Translations under genes and position numbers: made by a program | The notes under the pieces: model-generated | The model's input: only the letters and a program-made list of their open reading frames with translations | Told to the model about the DNA's origin: nothing | Database searches by the model: none | NCBI RefSeq assembly: GCF_000013405.1 | Contig: NC_007759.1 | Coordinates: 1,551,001-1,615,000, forward strand | DNA length: 64,000 bases | Origin: Syntrophus aciditrophicus SB | GTDB taxonomy: Bacteria; Desulfobacterota; Syntrophia; Syntrophales; Syntrophaceae | Direction: 5' to 3' | Shown here: piece after piece, positions 27,705-38,038 of the stretch | How the letters are laid out: every line of letters begins with the position of its first letter | Position numbering within the stretch: position 1 is the first letter of the stretch

Positions 27705-29036
27705 GTGGATGAAAATACTGTGGCGGTAAAGGTCGAAGAAATCAGCCCCGTAAAGAAGAAGCTTTTGTTCGATGTACCATGGGAGGATGTAAAAAGGGAA
27801 AGAGACACCATATACCGTAATTTCAGCAGGACCGCCAAGATCAAGGGTTTTCGGAAGGGAAAAATTCCCCGGAAAATTCTGGAATTACATTATAAAAAGC
27901 ATGCCGAGGAAGAAACGGTTTCGAGCCTGGTAAGCAGGCTATATTGGGATGCCCTGAAAGAACATGACATAAGAGCAATAAGTCAACCGGAGATTGAACA
28001 GCAGGGAATTGAAGAGGAAAAAGACTTTTCCTTTTCAGCAACTGTTGAAGTTGAACCGCAGATTGATCCGCAGGGCTATCTCGACATGACGCTCAGTAAA
28101 GAAGAACAGACCGTAACAGAAGATGAGGTTGACGGTCGTCTCGAAGATATCCGTAAAATGTTCGGTACTCTGGAAGAAGTAACGGAGGATCGAGAAATCA
28201 GAAAGGGAGATTTTGTCACCATCGATTTTGAAGGTTTTATTGATGGTCAGAATCCCGAAGAAATGAAGCGCAACGATTATTTTCTGGAAATCGGGTCAAA
28301 TACCATGGTTCCCGGATTCGAAGACCAGCTTCTCGGAGAGAAAGTCGGAACGATAAAGGAAATTAAAATCATATTTCCTGAAAATTACCAGATCAACAGC
28401 AATGTGGCTGGAAAGGACGCAACCTTCAAGGTCACGATTAAAAACCTTAAGGAAAAGAAACTCCCTGAGCTGGATGAAAATTTTGTTAAAAATTTCGATA
28501 AGTACGAATCACTGGATGACTTGAAGGAAGATGTCCGCAAGTCCCTGTTTGAAGACCACAAGAGAAAAACCGAAGCGGACATGTCCAAAAAGATTATGGA
28601 TAAATTACTGGAGATGAATGACTTCGATGCGCCGTCGTCATACGTCGAACGACAGATCTTTTTTATGATGATGGAAGCACGGAAAAGGCTTATCACCACG
28701 GGAATGGATCCAGCGATGATCGATCAGGTCAGCGCTTCATGGCATGACAAATATAAAGATGAAGCTACACGGATCGTGAAATCGTCCCTTCTTCTAAAGA
28801 GTATTGCGCAGAAGGAATCGATTGATGTGACTGACGAGGAATTTGAGGAACGTTTGAGAGAAATTGCGCGACAATACTCGCAAGATTACGAAAAGATAAA
28901 GGATTCCTTTAATGAAGATATGAAAGAGAATGTAAGAAACGACATTCTGAATAAAAAGGTCTTTGACTTTATTGAATCAAAAGCATCCGTTTCAATGATC
29001 GAAAAAGAAAAGACCTCACCTGAGGAGGCAAACTGA
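27705..29036 (+). CDS. tig: Trigger factor
   Basis: 443 residues. The start is GTG, set by AAGGAG eight bases upstream. The N-terminal ribosome-binding domain has [13 protein letters not shown], the tail-contact signature. A FKBP-type isomerase domain follows (about 155-245: [29 protein letters not shown]), then the helical chaperone domain. It shields nascent chains at the ribosome exit. It overlaps clpP by one base (TGATG), giving the usual tig-clpP-clpX-lon order. Confidence 0.96.
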   Translation: MDENTVAVKVEEISPVKKKLLFDVPWEDVKRERDTIYRNFSRTAKIKGFRKGKIPRKILELHYKKHAEEETVSSLVSRLYWDALKEHDIRAISQPEIEQQGIEEEKDFSFSATVEVEPQIDPQGYLDMTLSKEEQTVTEDEVDGRLEDIRKMFGTLEEVTEDREIRKGDFVTIDFEGFIDGQNPEEMKRNDYFLEIGSNTMVPGFEDQLLGEKVGTIKEIKIIFPENYQINSNVAGKDATFKVTIKNLKEKKLPELDENFVKNFDKYESLDDLKEDVRKSLFEDHKRKTEADMSKKIMDKLLEMNDFDAPSSYVERQIFFMMMEARKRLITTGMDPAMIDQVSASWHDKYKDEATRIVKSSLLLKSIAQKESIDVTDEEFEERLREIARQYSQDYEKIKDSFNEDMKENVRNDILNKKVFDFIESKASVSMIEKEKTSPEEAN

Positions 29037-29620
29037 TGAATCTCATTCCGATGGTGGTTCAGCAGGATGGGCGCGGTGAACGGGCATATGATATTTATTC
29101 GCGATTACTCAAGGATCGGATTATCTTTCTTGGTACGCCAATCGATGATGAGGTGGCGAATCTGATCATCGCTCAGTTGCTTTTTCTTGAATCCGAAGAT
29201 CCGGATAAAGAAATTTTCTTTTATCTCAACACACCCGGAGGCCACATCAGTTCCGGCATGGCGATCTATGATACGATGCGCTATATCAAACCACCAGTCG
29301 CCACCGTCTGCGTGGGACAAGCGGCCAGTATGGGCGCTTTACTGCTTGCCGCTGGAGAGCAGGGAAAAAGATCTGCTTTGCCTCACTCAAGGATATTGAT
29401 CCATCAGCCCCTTGGCGGATTTCAAGGCCAGGCTACTGATATCGACATTCAGGCGCGGGAAATACTAAGACTGAAAGATGAATTAAGTCTTATTCTTGCA
29501 GATTTAACCAACCAGCCTCTGGATAGAATCAAGACGGACACCGAACGTGATTATTATATGACCAGCCAGCAGGCCAAAGAATACGGAATTATCGATGAAA
29601 TCATTGTTAAGCGGTCATAA
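29036..29620 (+). CDS. clpP: ATP-dependent Clp protease proteolytic subunit ClpP
   Basis: 194 residues, the standard length. The catalytic triad is Ser98 ([11 protein letters not shown]), His123 (HSRILIHQP) and Asp172 ([10 protein letters not shown]). The tetradecamer degrades proteins fed by ClpX. GAGGAGG within the last tig codons is its ribosome-binding site, so its translation is coupled to tig. Confidence 0.97.
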   Translation: MNLIPMVVQQDGRGERAYDIYSRLLKDRIIFLGTPIDDEVANLIIAQLLFLESEDPDKEIFFYLNTPGGHISSGMAIYDTMRYIKPPVATVCVGQAASMGALLLAAGEQGKRSALPHSRILIHQPLGGFQGQATDIDIQAREILRLKDELSLILADLTNQPLDRIKTDTERDYYMTSQQAKEYGIIDEIIVKRS

Positions 29621-29645
29621 TAAATTACAAAAAGAGGAAGAATGA

Positions 29646-30908
29646 ATGGGTAGAAAAACAACCGATTATTCCAGGGGACAAGAAATGCTTTTTTGTTCAT
29701 TCTGCGGAAAAACACAAAATGAAGTAAAAAAACTTGTAGCTGGTCCCACTGCATATATTTGCGATGAATGCATTGAGCTCTGCCGATGTATTGTAGAAGA
29801 GGAAGGTGGAGGGCCGTGTGGACTGGACCTTCAAAAAAGTATTCCGGAACCCAGAATAATCAAGGAGTTTCTCGATCAGTATGTCGTCGGACAGGAGAGG
29901 CCCAAAAAGGTTCTTTCTGTCGCGGTATACAATCACTACAAGCGGCTTTCCGCGCATGCCGATAGTGATGGGGTGGAAATGCAGAAGAGCAATGTTTTGC
30001 TTATCGGTCCCACTGGATCAGGCAAGACGTTACTTGCTAAGACCCTGGCAAAGCTGCTGAATGTTCCCTTTACCATAGCAGATGCGACGACACTGACGGA
30101 GGCGGGATACGTCGGTGAAGATGTGGAAAACATTATCCTGAGTCTTTTGCAGAATGCGGATTATGATGTTGATAAGGCATCGAAAGGCATTGTATATATT
30201 GACGAAATTGACAAGATCGCCAAGAAGTCGGGAAATCCTTCCATTACCAGGGATGTTTCAGGAGAAGGTGTACAGCAGGCTCTTTTGAAAATTATAGAGG
30301 GAACGCTGGCAAACATTCCGCCTAAGGGTGGAAGAAAACACCCACAACAGGAATTTATCCAGGTGGATACAACGGGAATTCTTTTCATTTGTGGCGGTGC
30401 TTTTAATGACCTTCCCGACATCATAATGAAAAGAACTGGTGTGAACGCAATGGGATTCGGTGCCGATATCAAAGGTAAACAAGATCGAAAAATAGGGGAA
30501 TTGCTTTCAGAAGTTCAGCCTGAGGATTTACTCAAATGTGGACTTATTCCTGAGTTTGTGGGAAGGCTGCCTGTCATAGCCCCTTTGAGTGAACTTGATG
30601 AGGACGATCTGGTAAAGATCCTGGTGGATCCGAAAGATTCAATTGTCAAACAGTATACAAAGGCGTTCGAGCTTGAAAATGTAAAGTTGAGATTTACGGA
30701 CAGCGCGCTCAGAGCGGTGGCTAAACTTGCTGTGGATAGAAAATCAGGGGCAAGAGGTTTGCGCGCAATACTGGAAAACGCCATGCTGGATATCATGTAT
30801 GACATTCCATCTCGCCAGGACGTTCGGGAGTGTGTGATAAACGAAGATGTTGTCTTGAATAGAGCACAGCCTATTCTGCTTTTTGAAAAGCAGTCAGAGA
30901 CAGCTTAA
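29646..30908 (+). CDS. clpX: ClpX, ATP-dependent unfoldase of the ClpXP protease
   Basis: 420 residues. The N-terminal zinc-binding domain has CSFC and CDEC. The AAA+ domain has GPTGSGKT (121-128), [20 protein letters not shown] and the sensor-2 region [13 protein letters not shown]-type docking to ClpP is expected in the segment after [16 protein letters not shown]. It lies 25 bases after clpP and upstream of lon. Confidence 0.97.
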   Translation: MGRKTTDYSRGQEMLFCSFCGKTQNEVKKLVAGPTAYICDECIELCRCIVEEEGGGPCGLDLQKSIPEPRIIKEFLDQYVVGQERPKKVLSVAVYNHYKRLSAHADSDGVEMQKSNVLLIGPTGSGKTLLAKTLAKLLNVPFTIADATTLTEAGYVGEDVENIILSLLQNADYDVDKASKGIVYIDEIDKIAKKSGNPSITRDVSGEGVQQALLKIIEGTLANIPPKGGRKHPQQEFIQVDTTGILFICGGAFNDLPDIIMKRTGVNAMGFGADIKGKQDRKIGELLSEVQPEDLLKCGLIPEFVGRLPVIAPLSELDEDDLVKILVDPKDSIVKQYTKAFELENVKLRFTDSALRAVAKLAVDRKSGARGLRAILENAMLDIMYDIPSRQDVRECVINEDVVLNRAQPILLFEKQSETA

Positions 30909-30953
30909 AATTTCAGCGTTAAAGGCTGAAAACTAAATCGCAGGAAAACAAAT

Positions 30954-33392
30954 ATGTTTGATTTTATAAAAAACAAAGAAAAAAACAGCAATATAAATTC
31001 TCTTCCTCTGTTGCCCTTGAGGGATGTTGTCGTATTTCCACACAGTATCGTTCCTCTTTTTGTAGGAAGGGAGAAATCGATTGCAGCGCTTGAATCAGCG
31101 ATGAAGGATGAGAAGGGCATTTTTATGGTAGCCCAGAAAAATGCCAAAAAGGATGATCCGGCGGAAGAAGATATATTCCGGATTGGTACGATAGGAATCA
31201 TCATTCAGTTGTTGCGTCTTCCTGATGGAACTGTAAAAGTTCTGGTTGAAGGAAAAAAACGTGCCGCTATCAAAGAATACGTTCCTAATGAAGAGTATTT
31301 TTTTGTTCGTGTTGAGGAAATCGAAGATGCGGAAAACAGGAATGTCGTGAAAACGGAGGCGCTGATTAGAAGCCTAAACGCTGCTTTCGAAAATTATGTG
31401 AAATTAAGCAAAAAAGTCCATGTGGAGATGGTCGGCACCATCGCTGCCATTGATGACCCTTCAAAACTTGCTGATGTGATTTCCTCTCATATCAATCTGA
31501 AACTTGAAGACAAGCAGAAAATACTTGAAATAGTTGATGTTAATGAGCGGCTGGAAGCGATCTATACACTGATTCTTTCAGAGATTGAAATTCTCGAGGT
31601 CGAGGAAAAGATCAAAAGACGCGTCAAGAAGCAGATGGAAAAAACACAGAAAGACTACTATCTGAATGAACAGATGCGTGCGATTCAGAAGGAGATGGGA
31701 GAAAAGGATGAGTTCAAGAATGAAATCGCCGATCTTGAGAAGCGCCTGAAACAAAAGAAGATGTCCGAAGAGGCCACAAAAAAGGTTAAGCAGGAGATCA
31801 AAAAGCTGCAGATGATGGCGCCTATGTCTGCCGAAGCGACTGTAGTCAGGAACTATATCGACTGGATTCTCGATATGCCCTGGTCGGAAAAGACGGAAAA
31901 TGTCTATACGTTGAAACAGTCGGAAGCTATCCTAGAAGAAGATCATTACGGACTGGAGAAAGTCAAGGAAAGAATTCTCGAGTATCTGGCCGTTCAGATG
32001 CTGGTCAAGAAAAACAAAGGGTCGATTCTTTGTCTTGTGGGGCCTCCGGGGGTTGGCAAAACATCGATCGCAAAATCCGTTGCGCGTGCGACAAACCGAA
32101 AATTCGTTCGATTGTCTCTGGGCGGCGTAAGGGATGAAGCGGAGATTCGAGGTCATCGCAGGACCTATATCGGCGCCCTTCCAGGAAAGATTGTCCAGCT
32201 TTTGAAAAAAGCCGGTTCAAATAATCCCGTGTTCTGTCTGGATGAAGTCGATAAACTGAGCTCAGATTTTCGCGGCGACCCTTCCTCCGCATTGCTGGAA
32301 GTGCTCGATCCGGAACAGAATTACGCCTTCAACGACAACTACCTTGAAGTCGACTACGATCTTTCGGATGTGATGTTCATAACGACGGCAAATGTGCTTC
32401 AAACGATTCCCGCTCCTTTGCAGGATCGAATGGAGGTTATCAGGATCGCTGGTTATACAGAGCCTGAGAAGATGAATATCGCAAAGAGGTTTTTAGTCCA
32501 CAAGGAAATGGAGGCTAACGGCCTGACTGCAGATAACATCGAATTCACCGACGGCGCGATTCAGACAATCATCCGGCAATATACAAGAGAAGCCGGAGTT
32601 AGGAATCTGGAGCGGGAAATTGCATCGATATGCAGAAAGGTAGCCCGTGAAATTGTGACGAGCGGAGGAAAAAACAAGATCCGGATCACGTCCAAAATGG
32701 TTCCCAAATATCTCGGGGTTCCCAAACATCGTCATGGTGAGGCAGAAGGGAAGAACGAGATCGGGATGACGGTTGGCTTGGCGTGGACGGAAGTCGGTGG
32801 AGAACTTCTTGTTGTCGAGGCTTCCATTGTCAAGGGTACTGGCAAGCTGATCATGACGGGAAAATTGGGGGAAGTCATGCAGGAATCGGCTCAAGCCGCA
32901 TTAACTTATGTGCGCGCCCGAGCCGATGTTTTCGGATTACCCGAGAATTTCTATAAGGAAGTGGACATCCATGTCCACGTTCCGGAAGGAGCGATACCGA
33001 AAGATGGCCCCTCTGCCGGTATCGCCATGGTTACTTCGATTACCTCGGCATTTGTCAAGAAAAAAGTACGCGGTGATTTGGCAATGACAGGAGAAATCAC
33101 CCTTCGGGGCCGCGTCCTGCCTATCGGGGGGTTGAAGGAAAAATTGCTGGCTGCTCACCGGGCAAACCTTAAAACTGTCATTATTCCAAAGGATAATGAA
33201 AAAGATTTAGACGAAGTTCCAGCAAATATTCTGAAGGCTCTTGAAATCATTCGCGTTGATCACGTGGATGAAGTACTTAGAGTGGCTTTAATCAAGGATG
33301 ATAAGGATGTTGTGGAAAAGTTGTCAGACACACCCTCTTCCTACGACATAACTGATGTGTCTTCTGTAACCCAGCCTCAACTGGCAAGTTGA
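30954..33392 (+). CDS. lon: Lon protease (La)
   Basis: 812 residues: N-terminal substrate domain, helical middle region, AAA+ domain with GPPGVGKT (363-370) and [10 protein letters not shown], and the protease domain with the Ser-Lys dyad Ser687 (PKDGPSAG) and Lys730 ([13 protein letters not shown]). It removes damaged and regulatory proteins in the cytosol. It is 45 bases after clpX. No terminator is visible after it; the tRNA-Val promoter begins 65 bases on. Confidence 0.97.
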   Translation: MFDFIKNKEKNSNINSLPLLPLRDVVVFPHSIVPLFVGREKSIAALESAMKDEKGIFMVAQKNAKKDDPAEEDIFRIGTIGIIIQLLRLPDGTVKVLVEGKKRAAIKEYVPNEEYFFVRVEEIEDAENRNVVKTEALIRSLNAAFENYVKLSKKVHVEMVGTIAAIDDPSKLADVISSHINLKLEDKQKILEIVDVNERLEAIYTLILSEIEILEVEEKIKRRVKKQMEKTQKDYYLNEQMRAIQKEMGEKDEFKNEIADLEKRLKQKKMSEEATKKVKQEIKKLQMMAPMSAEATVVRNYIDWILDMPWSEKTENVYTLKQSEAILEEDHYGLEKVKERILEYLAVQMLVKKNKGSILCLVGPPGVGKTSIAKSVARATNRKFVRLSLGGVRDEAEIRGHRRTYIGALPGKIVQLLKKAGSNNPVFCLDEVDKLSSDFRGDPSSALLEVLDPEQNYAFNDNYLEVDYDLSDVMFITTANVLQTIPAPLQDRMEVIRIAGYTEPEKMNIAKRFLVHKEMEANGLTADNIEFTDGAIQTIIRQYTREAGVRNLEREIASICRKVAREIVTSGGKNKIRITSKMVPKYLGVPKHRHGEAEGKNEIGMTVGLAWTEVGGELLVVEASIVKGTGKLIMTGKLGEVMQESAQAALTYVRARADVFGLPENFYKEVDIHVHVPEGAIPKDGPSAGIAMVTSITSAFVKKKVRGDLAMTGEITLRGRVLPIGGLKEKLLAAHRANLKTVIIPKDNEKDLDEVPANILKALEIIRVDHVDEVLRVALIKDDKDVVEKLSDTPSSYDITDVSSVTQPQLAS

Positions 33393-33456
33393 TAATAAAG
33401 AACAAATTCGCGAAAATAGGGAAAAATTGAGAAAACTTTCAGACATTATTTATTCC

Positions 33457-33485
33457 TTGACATTGCAGATCAATACTGCTAAAAG
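33457..33485 (+). promoter_or_regulatory. Promoter of the tRNA-Val/tRNA-Asp pair
   Basis: TTGACA (33457-33462), 17-base spacer, TAAAAG (33480-33485). The -35 is perfect, the -10 weak. The start would lie about 20 bases before tRNA-Val. Confidence 0.55.
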
Positions 33486-33510
33486 ACCTCACCTGCGCTG
33501 GTAAACATGA

Positions 33511-33586
33511 GGGCGGGTAGCTCAGCTGGGAGAGCGCCACGCTTACACCGTGGATGTCACAGGTTCGAGTCCTGTTCCGCCTACCA
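33511..33586 (+). tRNA. tRNA-Val (anticodon TAC)
   Basis: 76 bases. Anticodon stem CCACG/CGTGG encloses CTTACAC with anticodon TAC; D-arm GCTCAGCTGGGAGAGC and T-arm GGTTCGAGTCC are standard; CCA is encoded. The acceptor GGGCGGG/TCCGCCT has G-U pairs at both ends, including the terminal 1-72 pair, which is uncommon. Confidence 0.95.
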
Positions 33587-33653
33587 TGAAACATGGTGGG
33601 GAAGCTGCCCGGTAATTTAGAATAGAGCAGCGTAGTCAAATTTGATTTATAGC

Positions 33654-33730
33654 GGGGTCGTAGTTAAGTTGGTTATAACGCCGGCCTGTCACGCCGGAGG
33701 GCGAGGGTTCAAGTCCCTTCGGCCCCGCCA
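33654..33730 (+). tRNA. tRNA-Asp (anticodon GTC)
   Basis: 77 bases. Acceptor GGGGTCG/CGGCCCC (one T-G pair), anticodon stem CCGGC/GCCGG around CTGTCAC with anticodon GTC, T-arm GGTTCAAGTCC, discriminator G and encoded CCA, as in bacterial tRNA-Asp. Confidence 0.96.
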
Positions 33731-33740
33731 AGTCATAGGG

Positions 33741-33770
33741 AGAAGGGGGCAACTGAAGCAGCCCCTTCTT
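33741..33770 (+). terminator. Terminator after the tRNA-Val/tRNA-Asp pair
   Basis: AGAAGGGG (33741-33748) pairs with CCCCTTCT (33762-33769) around a 13-base loop, ten bases after tRNA-Asp. The T-tract is short, so strength is uncertain. Confidence 0.6.
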
Positions 33771-33928
33771 AATTTATAATGAAGTTGCCGCTTTAAGTCG
33801 GATTCTCTCCTTTACTGTTTGAATATTTTAACCGTTCCTGCTATTCATTATATTGTTTTTTCGGCAATCTTTTCCTGTAAACCTTTTTGAAAGGAAAACA
33901 GGTAACAAACATTAAAACAGGTGCCGCC

Positions 33929-34801
33929 ATGAAATACGAGGGATCAATTTACCGTCCACCAAGTGAGGCATACAGCTTGTTGATTCAGGTTACAACGGGT
34001 TGCTCACATAATAAGTGTACTTTTTGCCCTCTTTATAAAGACAAGAGATTTAAGATAAAGAGTTTTCAGGAAATCGAGGAGGATATCAGAGAGGCTGCAA
34101 GATATCGTTCCGTTGGAAAGGTATTTCTCTGTGACGGGGATGCCCTGATCATCCCCCAGAAAAAACTGGTGCCCATTTTTGAATCCATCAATCGCAATCT
34201 CCGAGGAGTTGAACGGATCGGTCTTTATGGAAACGCAAAGAGCATTCTTAGAAAAACTCCGGATGAATTAGTTCAACTAAAAAACCTGGGTTTAAAGATT
34301 GTTTATCTTGGTGTTGAAACCGGAAATTCCGAATTGCTTGAAAAGATCAGGAAAGGCGTCACATATTCACAGCTTGTGGAAGCAGGGCGGAAAGTGAAAG
34401 AAGCAGGAATCCTTCTTTCCGTAACGGTATTGCTGGGAATCGGCGGTGTCGAAAAGAGTATGGAGCATGCTCGTGATACCGCCCGTATTTTAAGTGATAT
34501 CGACCCGGATTACGCCAGTGCCTTAACACTTATGATGGTACCGGGAACCCCGATCTATGATGATTTTATTCAGGGAAAATTTGTTATTCCGGACCAGTAT
34601 GGATGCCTCAAAGAGATTGGAATGATCCTTGAGCAATCTAATTTTACTGACTGTTTCTTCACGTCGAATCACGCCTCAAATTATCTGCCTGTAAAAGCAA
34701 GAATGCCAAAGGAAAAGGAAAAGGTCGTCCGGTTAATCGAGGAAGTCATTCAAAAAGGGCAAAGCAGTGTTCTAAGATCTGAAAACATGCGCGCCCTGTA
34801 G
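33929..34801 (+). CDS. Radical SAM protein, function unknown
   Basis: 290 residues from the ATG at 33929; a TTG at 33887 is also in frame and preceded by nothing better. The cluster-binding cysteines are Cys25, Cys30 and Cys33 (GCSHNKCTFC), a CX4CX2C spacing rather than the common CX3CX2C. VFLCDGDALIIP, YLGVETGNSELLEKIRKG and ASALTLMMVPGTPIYDD follow the Elp3/HemN-like barrel. There is no B12 domain and no SPASM extension. The gene stands alone between the tRNA pair and a non-coding gap, so context gives no pathway. Confidence 0.82.
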   Translation: MKYEGSIYRPPSEAYSLLIQVTTGCSHNKCTFCPLYKDKRFKIKSFQEIEEDIREAARYRSVGKVFLCDGDALIIPQKKLVPIFESINRNLRGVERIGLYGNAKSILRKTPDELVQLKNLGLKIVYLGVETGNSELLEKIRKGVTYSQLVEAGRKVKEAGILLSVTVLLGIGGVEKSMEHARDTARILSDIDPDYASALTLMMVPGTPIYDDFIQGKFVIPDQYGCLKEIGMILEQSNFTDCFFTSNHASNYLPVKARMPKEKEKVVRLIEEVIQKGQSSVLRSENMRAL

Positions 34802-35181
34802 AAAAAATTGTAAAAACGGAACTGGATGAATTTCAAAACGAAGAATGAAACATTTTGCCGATAATTCTTTCTCGATAAAAAATCGTAATATTCAAGAAAT
34901 CAGTTTAATCGATTATAGAAGCAGAAATGAAAAGGGGTTACACTCTCTTTCATATCGGGAAAATGGCATGGTGTGATTTTTGTTCTGAGAAAACCATGTT
35001 CCATGCTCGAAATCAATTATGCTCATCTTAAAATCAATACGCTGACATAACAACAGGGTATGGCAGTTCTTTTCTCTAACTGTAATGGATCCTAAGTTGG
35101 GTAATAATTGAGGACTTTGTAAAAGAAATTGTCAGCGGAATTCGTGATGAGCTTGACATCAAAAAAAGATAGAGTTTAATC
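34802..35181. other. 380-base region without a recognised gene
   Basis: AT-rich. The last 90 bases hold an open frame without a start codon that ends at a TAG (35170-35172) and reads IEDFVKEIVSGIRDELDIKK, which looks like the tail of a protein; upstream stops block it. Nothing else is recognisable; the promoter of lnt is presumably here. Confidence 0.45.
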
Positions 35182-36726
35182 GTGCAACTTTCTTATCTTG
35201 CTCTTCACCGCAAAACAATAGCCGTAGCAGCTTTATCCAGTCTGCTTCTTTTTTTATCCTTTCCCAAATATGGCACTGGTCTGTTTGCTTGGATTGCCCT
35301 GATTCCTTTTTTGTACACACTGCGTGAAAAGACTGTTTATCAGGGAGCGGTCATTGGATTTTTTGTCGGCATGTTGTTTCATGTCGGTCTTATTTACTGG
35401 ATTGTTTATGTTATCGTTGTTTACGGAAATCTTCCTTATTACGCTGCAATCTTTTTGATGCTGCTGCTGGCAGCTTATTTGAGCATCTATTTTGCCCTTT
35501 TTGCGGCAGGTCTTATTCATCTGAAAAATAAATCCATTCCGTTTATTATTTCTGCTCCACCACTCTGGATTATTCTCGAATTCGTAAAATCAAATCTCTT
35601 TACTGGATTTCCTTGGGAGAATCTTGCGTATTCTCAGTATCTTAATCATCATGTCATTCAGATTGCCGATTTAGCAGGGGGATACGGAATATCTTTTGTC
35701 ATCGTTCTGGTAAATGTTATCGGATATGATCTTTTTTTTGACCGCATTACAAAGAAAAAAATTGCTTTGGAGATTGCCCTTGGAATAGCCTTGATTTCTT
35801 CCATTTATAGTTATGGAGTTTTAAGGGGAATGCAGATCGATATGGCCGTTGCAAAGGCACCTTCAATACCGGTAACCCTGGTACAGGGTAACATAGACCA
35901 AAGCCTGAAATGGAATGATCACTATCAGAAGGAAACGATCGACATTTACCAGAAACTCTCGCTCGCTCCACCGGAGAAGACTTCACCCGGCATGATCATC
36001 TGGCCGGAGACTGCCGTTCCTTTCTATTTTCAGAATGTGGATGACCTGCACCGAAGGATCGTATCGCTGGCCGTGCAAACGGAAAACTGGATTCTCTTCG
36101 GCAGCCCCAGCTATGCAGCCGAGGAGGGAAAACTTTCTTTTCTGAACACGGCGTTCCTTTTATCTCCCCATGGCAACATGGTTGCTCAATACAATAAAGT
36201 TCATCTGGTCCCCTATGGAGAATATGTTCCTTTGCGTCGATTCTTTCCCTTCATAGGCAAGATGGCGGCAGGGGTAGGCGATTTTCAGGCCGGTGAAGGA
36301 TTCATCCCGATTAAAGCGGGTGAATGGAAAATCGGCGTTCTTATCTGCTACGAGGGCATACTTTCCGAAGCTGGTAGAATCTATAAAAATGAGGGAGCGG
36401 GGCTGCTCGTCAATATTACCAATGATGCCTGGTTTGGCAGAACTTCAGCCCCCTACCAGCATCTTTCAATGACCGTATTCAGGGCAGTGGAAAACAGGTT
36501 GTTTCTTGCAAGAGCTGCAAATACCGGAATAAGTGCCATCATAGATCCGACGGGAAAGATTTTGATGAAATCGTCAATCTTTGAGAGGACTGCTATTCAG
36601 GGACACATAAAATATTTAAATTTACCGACTTTGTATGCAAAATATGGGGATATTTTTGTATATGTTTGTTTTATCTTGCTGATATCCATTTATCTAATGT
36701 CTGAGAAAAGGAGAATAACGAAATGA
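35182..36726 (+). CDS. lnt: Apolipoprotein N-acyltransferase Lnt
   Basis: 514 residues starting at GTG. About six N-terminal membrane helices precede a periplasmic nitrilase-type domain (about 230-480) with the triad Glu276 (WPETAVPF), Lys339 (YNKVHLVPYGEY) and Cys389 (LICYEG), and a last membrane helix at the end. It adds the third acyl chain to lipoproteins, in line with the many lipoprotein genes here. Its stop overlaps the prfB start as ATGA, so lnt and prfB are translationally coupled. Confidence 0.95.
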   Translation: MQLSYLALHRKTIAVAALSSLLLFLSFPKYGTGLFAWIALIPFLYTLREKTVYQGAVIGFFVGMLFHVGLIYWIVYVIVVYGNLPYYAAIFLMLLLAAYLSIYFALFAAGLIHLKNKSIPFIISAPPLWIILEFVKSNLFTGFPWENLAYSQYLNHHVIQIADLAGGYGISFVIVLVNVIGYDLFFDRITKKKIALEIALGIALISSIYSYGVLRGMQIDMAVAKAPSIPVTLVQGNIDQSLKWNDHYQKETIDIYQKLSLAPPEKTSPGMIIWPETAVPFYFQNVDDLHRRIVSLAVQTENWILFGSPSYAAEEGKLSFLNTAFLLSPHGNMVAQYNKVHLVPYGEYVPLRRFFPFIGKMAAGVGDFQAGEGFIPIKAGEWKIGVLICYEGILSEAGRIYKNEGAGLLVNITNDAWFGRTSAPYQHLSMTVFRAVENRLFLARAANTGISAIIDPTGKILMKSSIFERTAIQGHIKYLNLPTLYAKYGDIFVYVCFILLISIYLMSEKRRITK

Positions 36727-37812
36727 TTGAAGATTTACCCGCAGCTCTGGCTGACTTGGAAAAAAAAATAGAAACGATAGGGGAGTGCCTTTGACATCGT
36801 CGAGAAAGAAAAACGGATTCAGGAACTTGAAAGCATTTCCCTTAAACAGGATTTCTGGAATGACGCTGACAAGGCAACGTCAATTCTGAAGGAAAAGAAC
36901 AACCTGACGGCGACAGTTGATGCATGGCATACCCAGCAAAGAGCTATTCTTGATATTGAGTTTCTTTATGACATGGCCAAGGAAGAAAATGACGAAGAGG
37001 CCTTGGAAGCTATCTCGAATGATATAGAATCATTAAGGAAATCAGTGCGGGAAAGCGAACTGAAAATGATGCTTGGCAGTGAGCAGGATCCCATGAATGC
37101 CATTGTCTCCATACATGCGGGCGCGGGGGGGACGGAGGCTCAGGATTGGGTGGAAATGCTGTTGAGAATGTATCTCCGATGGGCGGAGAAACGAGGTTTT
37201 AAAACGACAATTATTGATTATCTGCCCGGTGATGAAGCCGGGGTTAAAAGTGTTTCCTTTACGATTGAGGGTGAATATGCCTATGGTTACGCAAAAGCGG
37301 AGATTGGCATTCACAGGCTGGTCAGAATATCACCCTTCGATGCCAGCTCACGACGTCATACTTCTTTTGCCTCGGTTTTCGTTTATCCTGAAGTCAATGA
37401 CGAAATCGTCGTGGAAATCGATGAAAAGGATTTAAGAATCGATACATACAGATCAACCGGTGCGGGCGGACAACATGTGAACAAAACCGATTCCGCAGTC
37501 AGAATTACCCATATGCCGACGGGTATTGTTGTTCAGTGTCAAAATGAGAGATCTCAGCATAAAAACAAGGCTATGGCAATGAAATATCTGAGATCAAGGC
37601 TTTACGAACTCAAAATTCAGGAACAGAATGAAAAGCTCTCCGAAATCAACAAGACGAAAAAGGACATCGCCTGGGGGAGTCAGATTCGGTCCTATGTTCT
37701 CCAGCCTTACAAGATGGTCAAAGATCACAGAACCAATATCGAAATCGGAAATGTCGGCAGAGTTTTAGACGGTGACATTGACGATCTGATCGAGGCTTAT
37801 CTCCTCCAGTAA
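36723..37812 (+). CDS. prfB: Peptide chain release factor 2, made by programmed +1 frameshift
   Basis: The ATG at 36723 (with AAAAGGAG before it) opens 23 codons that end at an in-frame TGA (36792-36794). Skipping one base at CTT-TGA-C continues from 36793 to 37812, for 362 residues in all. GAGGTEAQDW and the anticodon-like SPF (SPFDASSRR) identify RF2, and GAGGQHVNKTDSAVR holds the GGQ that triggers peptide release. Low RF2 lets the ribosome stall at TGA and shift, an autoregulation known in most bacteria. A shorter reading from 36973 would be a truncated protein. lysS, often next, is absent. Confidence 0.95.
36779..36795 (+). promoter_or_regulatory. RF2 frameshift site
   Basis: AGGGGAG, an internal Shine-Dalgarno-like sequence, is followed three bases later by CTT TGA C, the slippery codon plus a poor-context UGA. 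It differs from the E. coli site only slightly. Confidence 0.93.
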
Positions 37813-38038
37813 ATTGATGACCGGAATTCCTTATAATTTCGTGATATCAACACATACGGGGATGATGCTCCTGTATTTCGTCATTTTTTCTTAGAAGTAT
37901 GGAAAAAATGTGATATAGGGACAAAAAAATTGAAATGAACAATACACGGGATCATTCAGGATCATTCAAAAAAATATCAAGCCCTCTGCACATTGAAACC
38001 AAACATTAGAGGTTCTTTTCAGGAAGGAGTTTCACCTC

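Noticed and set aside
36973-37812. Release factor 2 as a 279-residue protein starting at the internal ATG
   Set aside because: The upstream sequence contains the RF2 frameshift site and the first 23 codons with a good ribosome-binding site, so the full protein starts at 36723.
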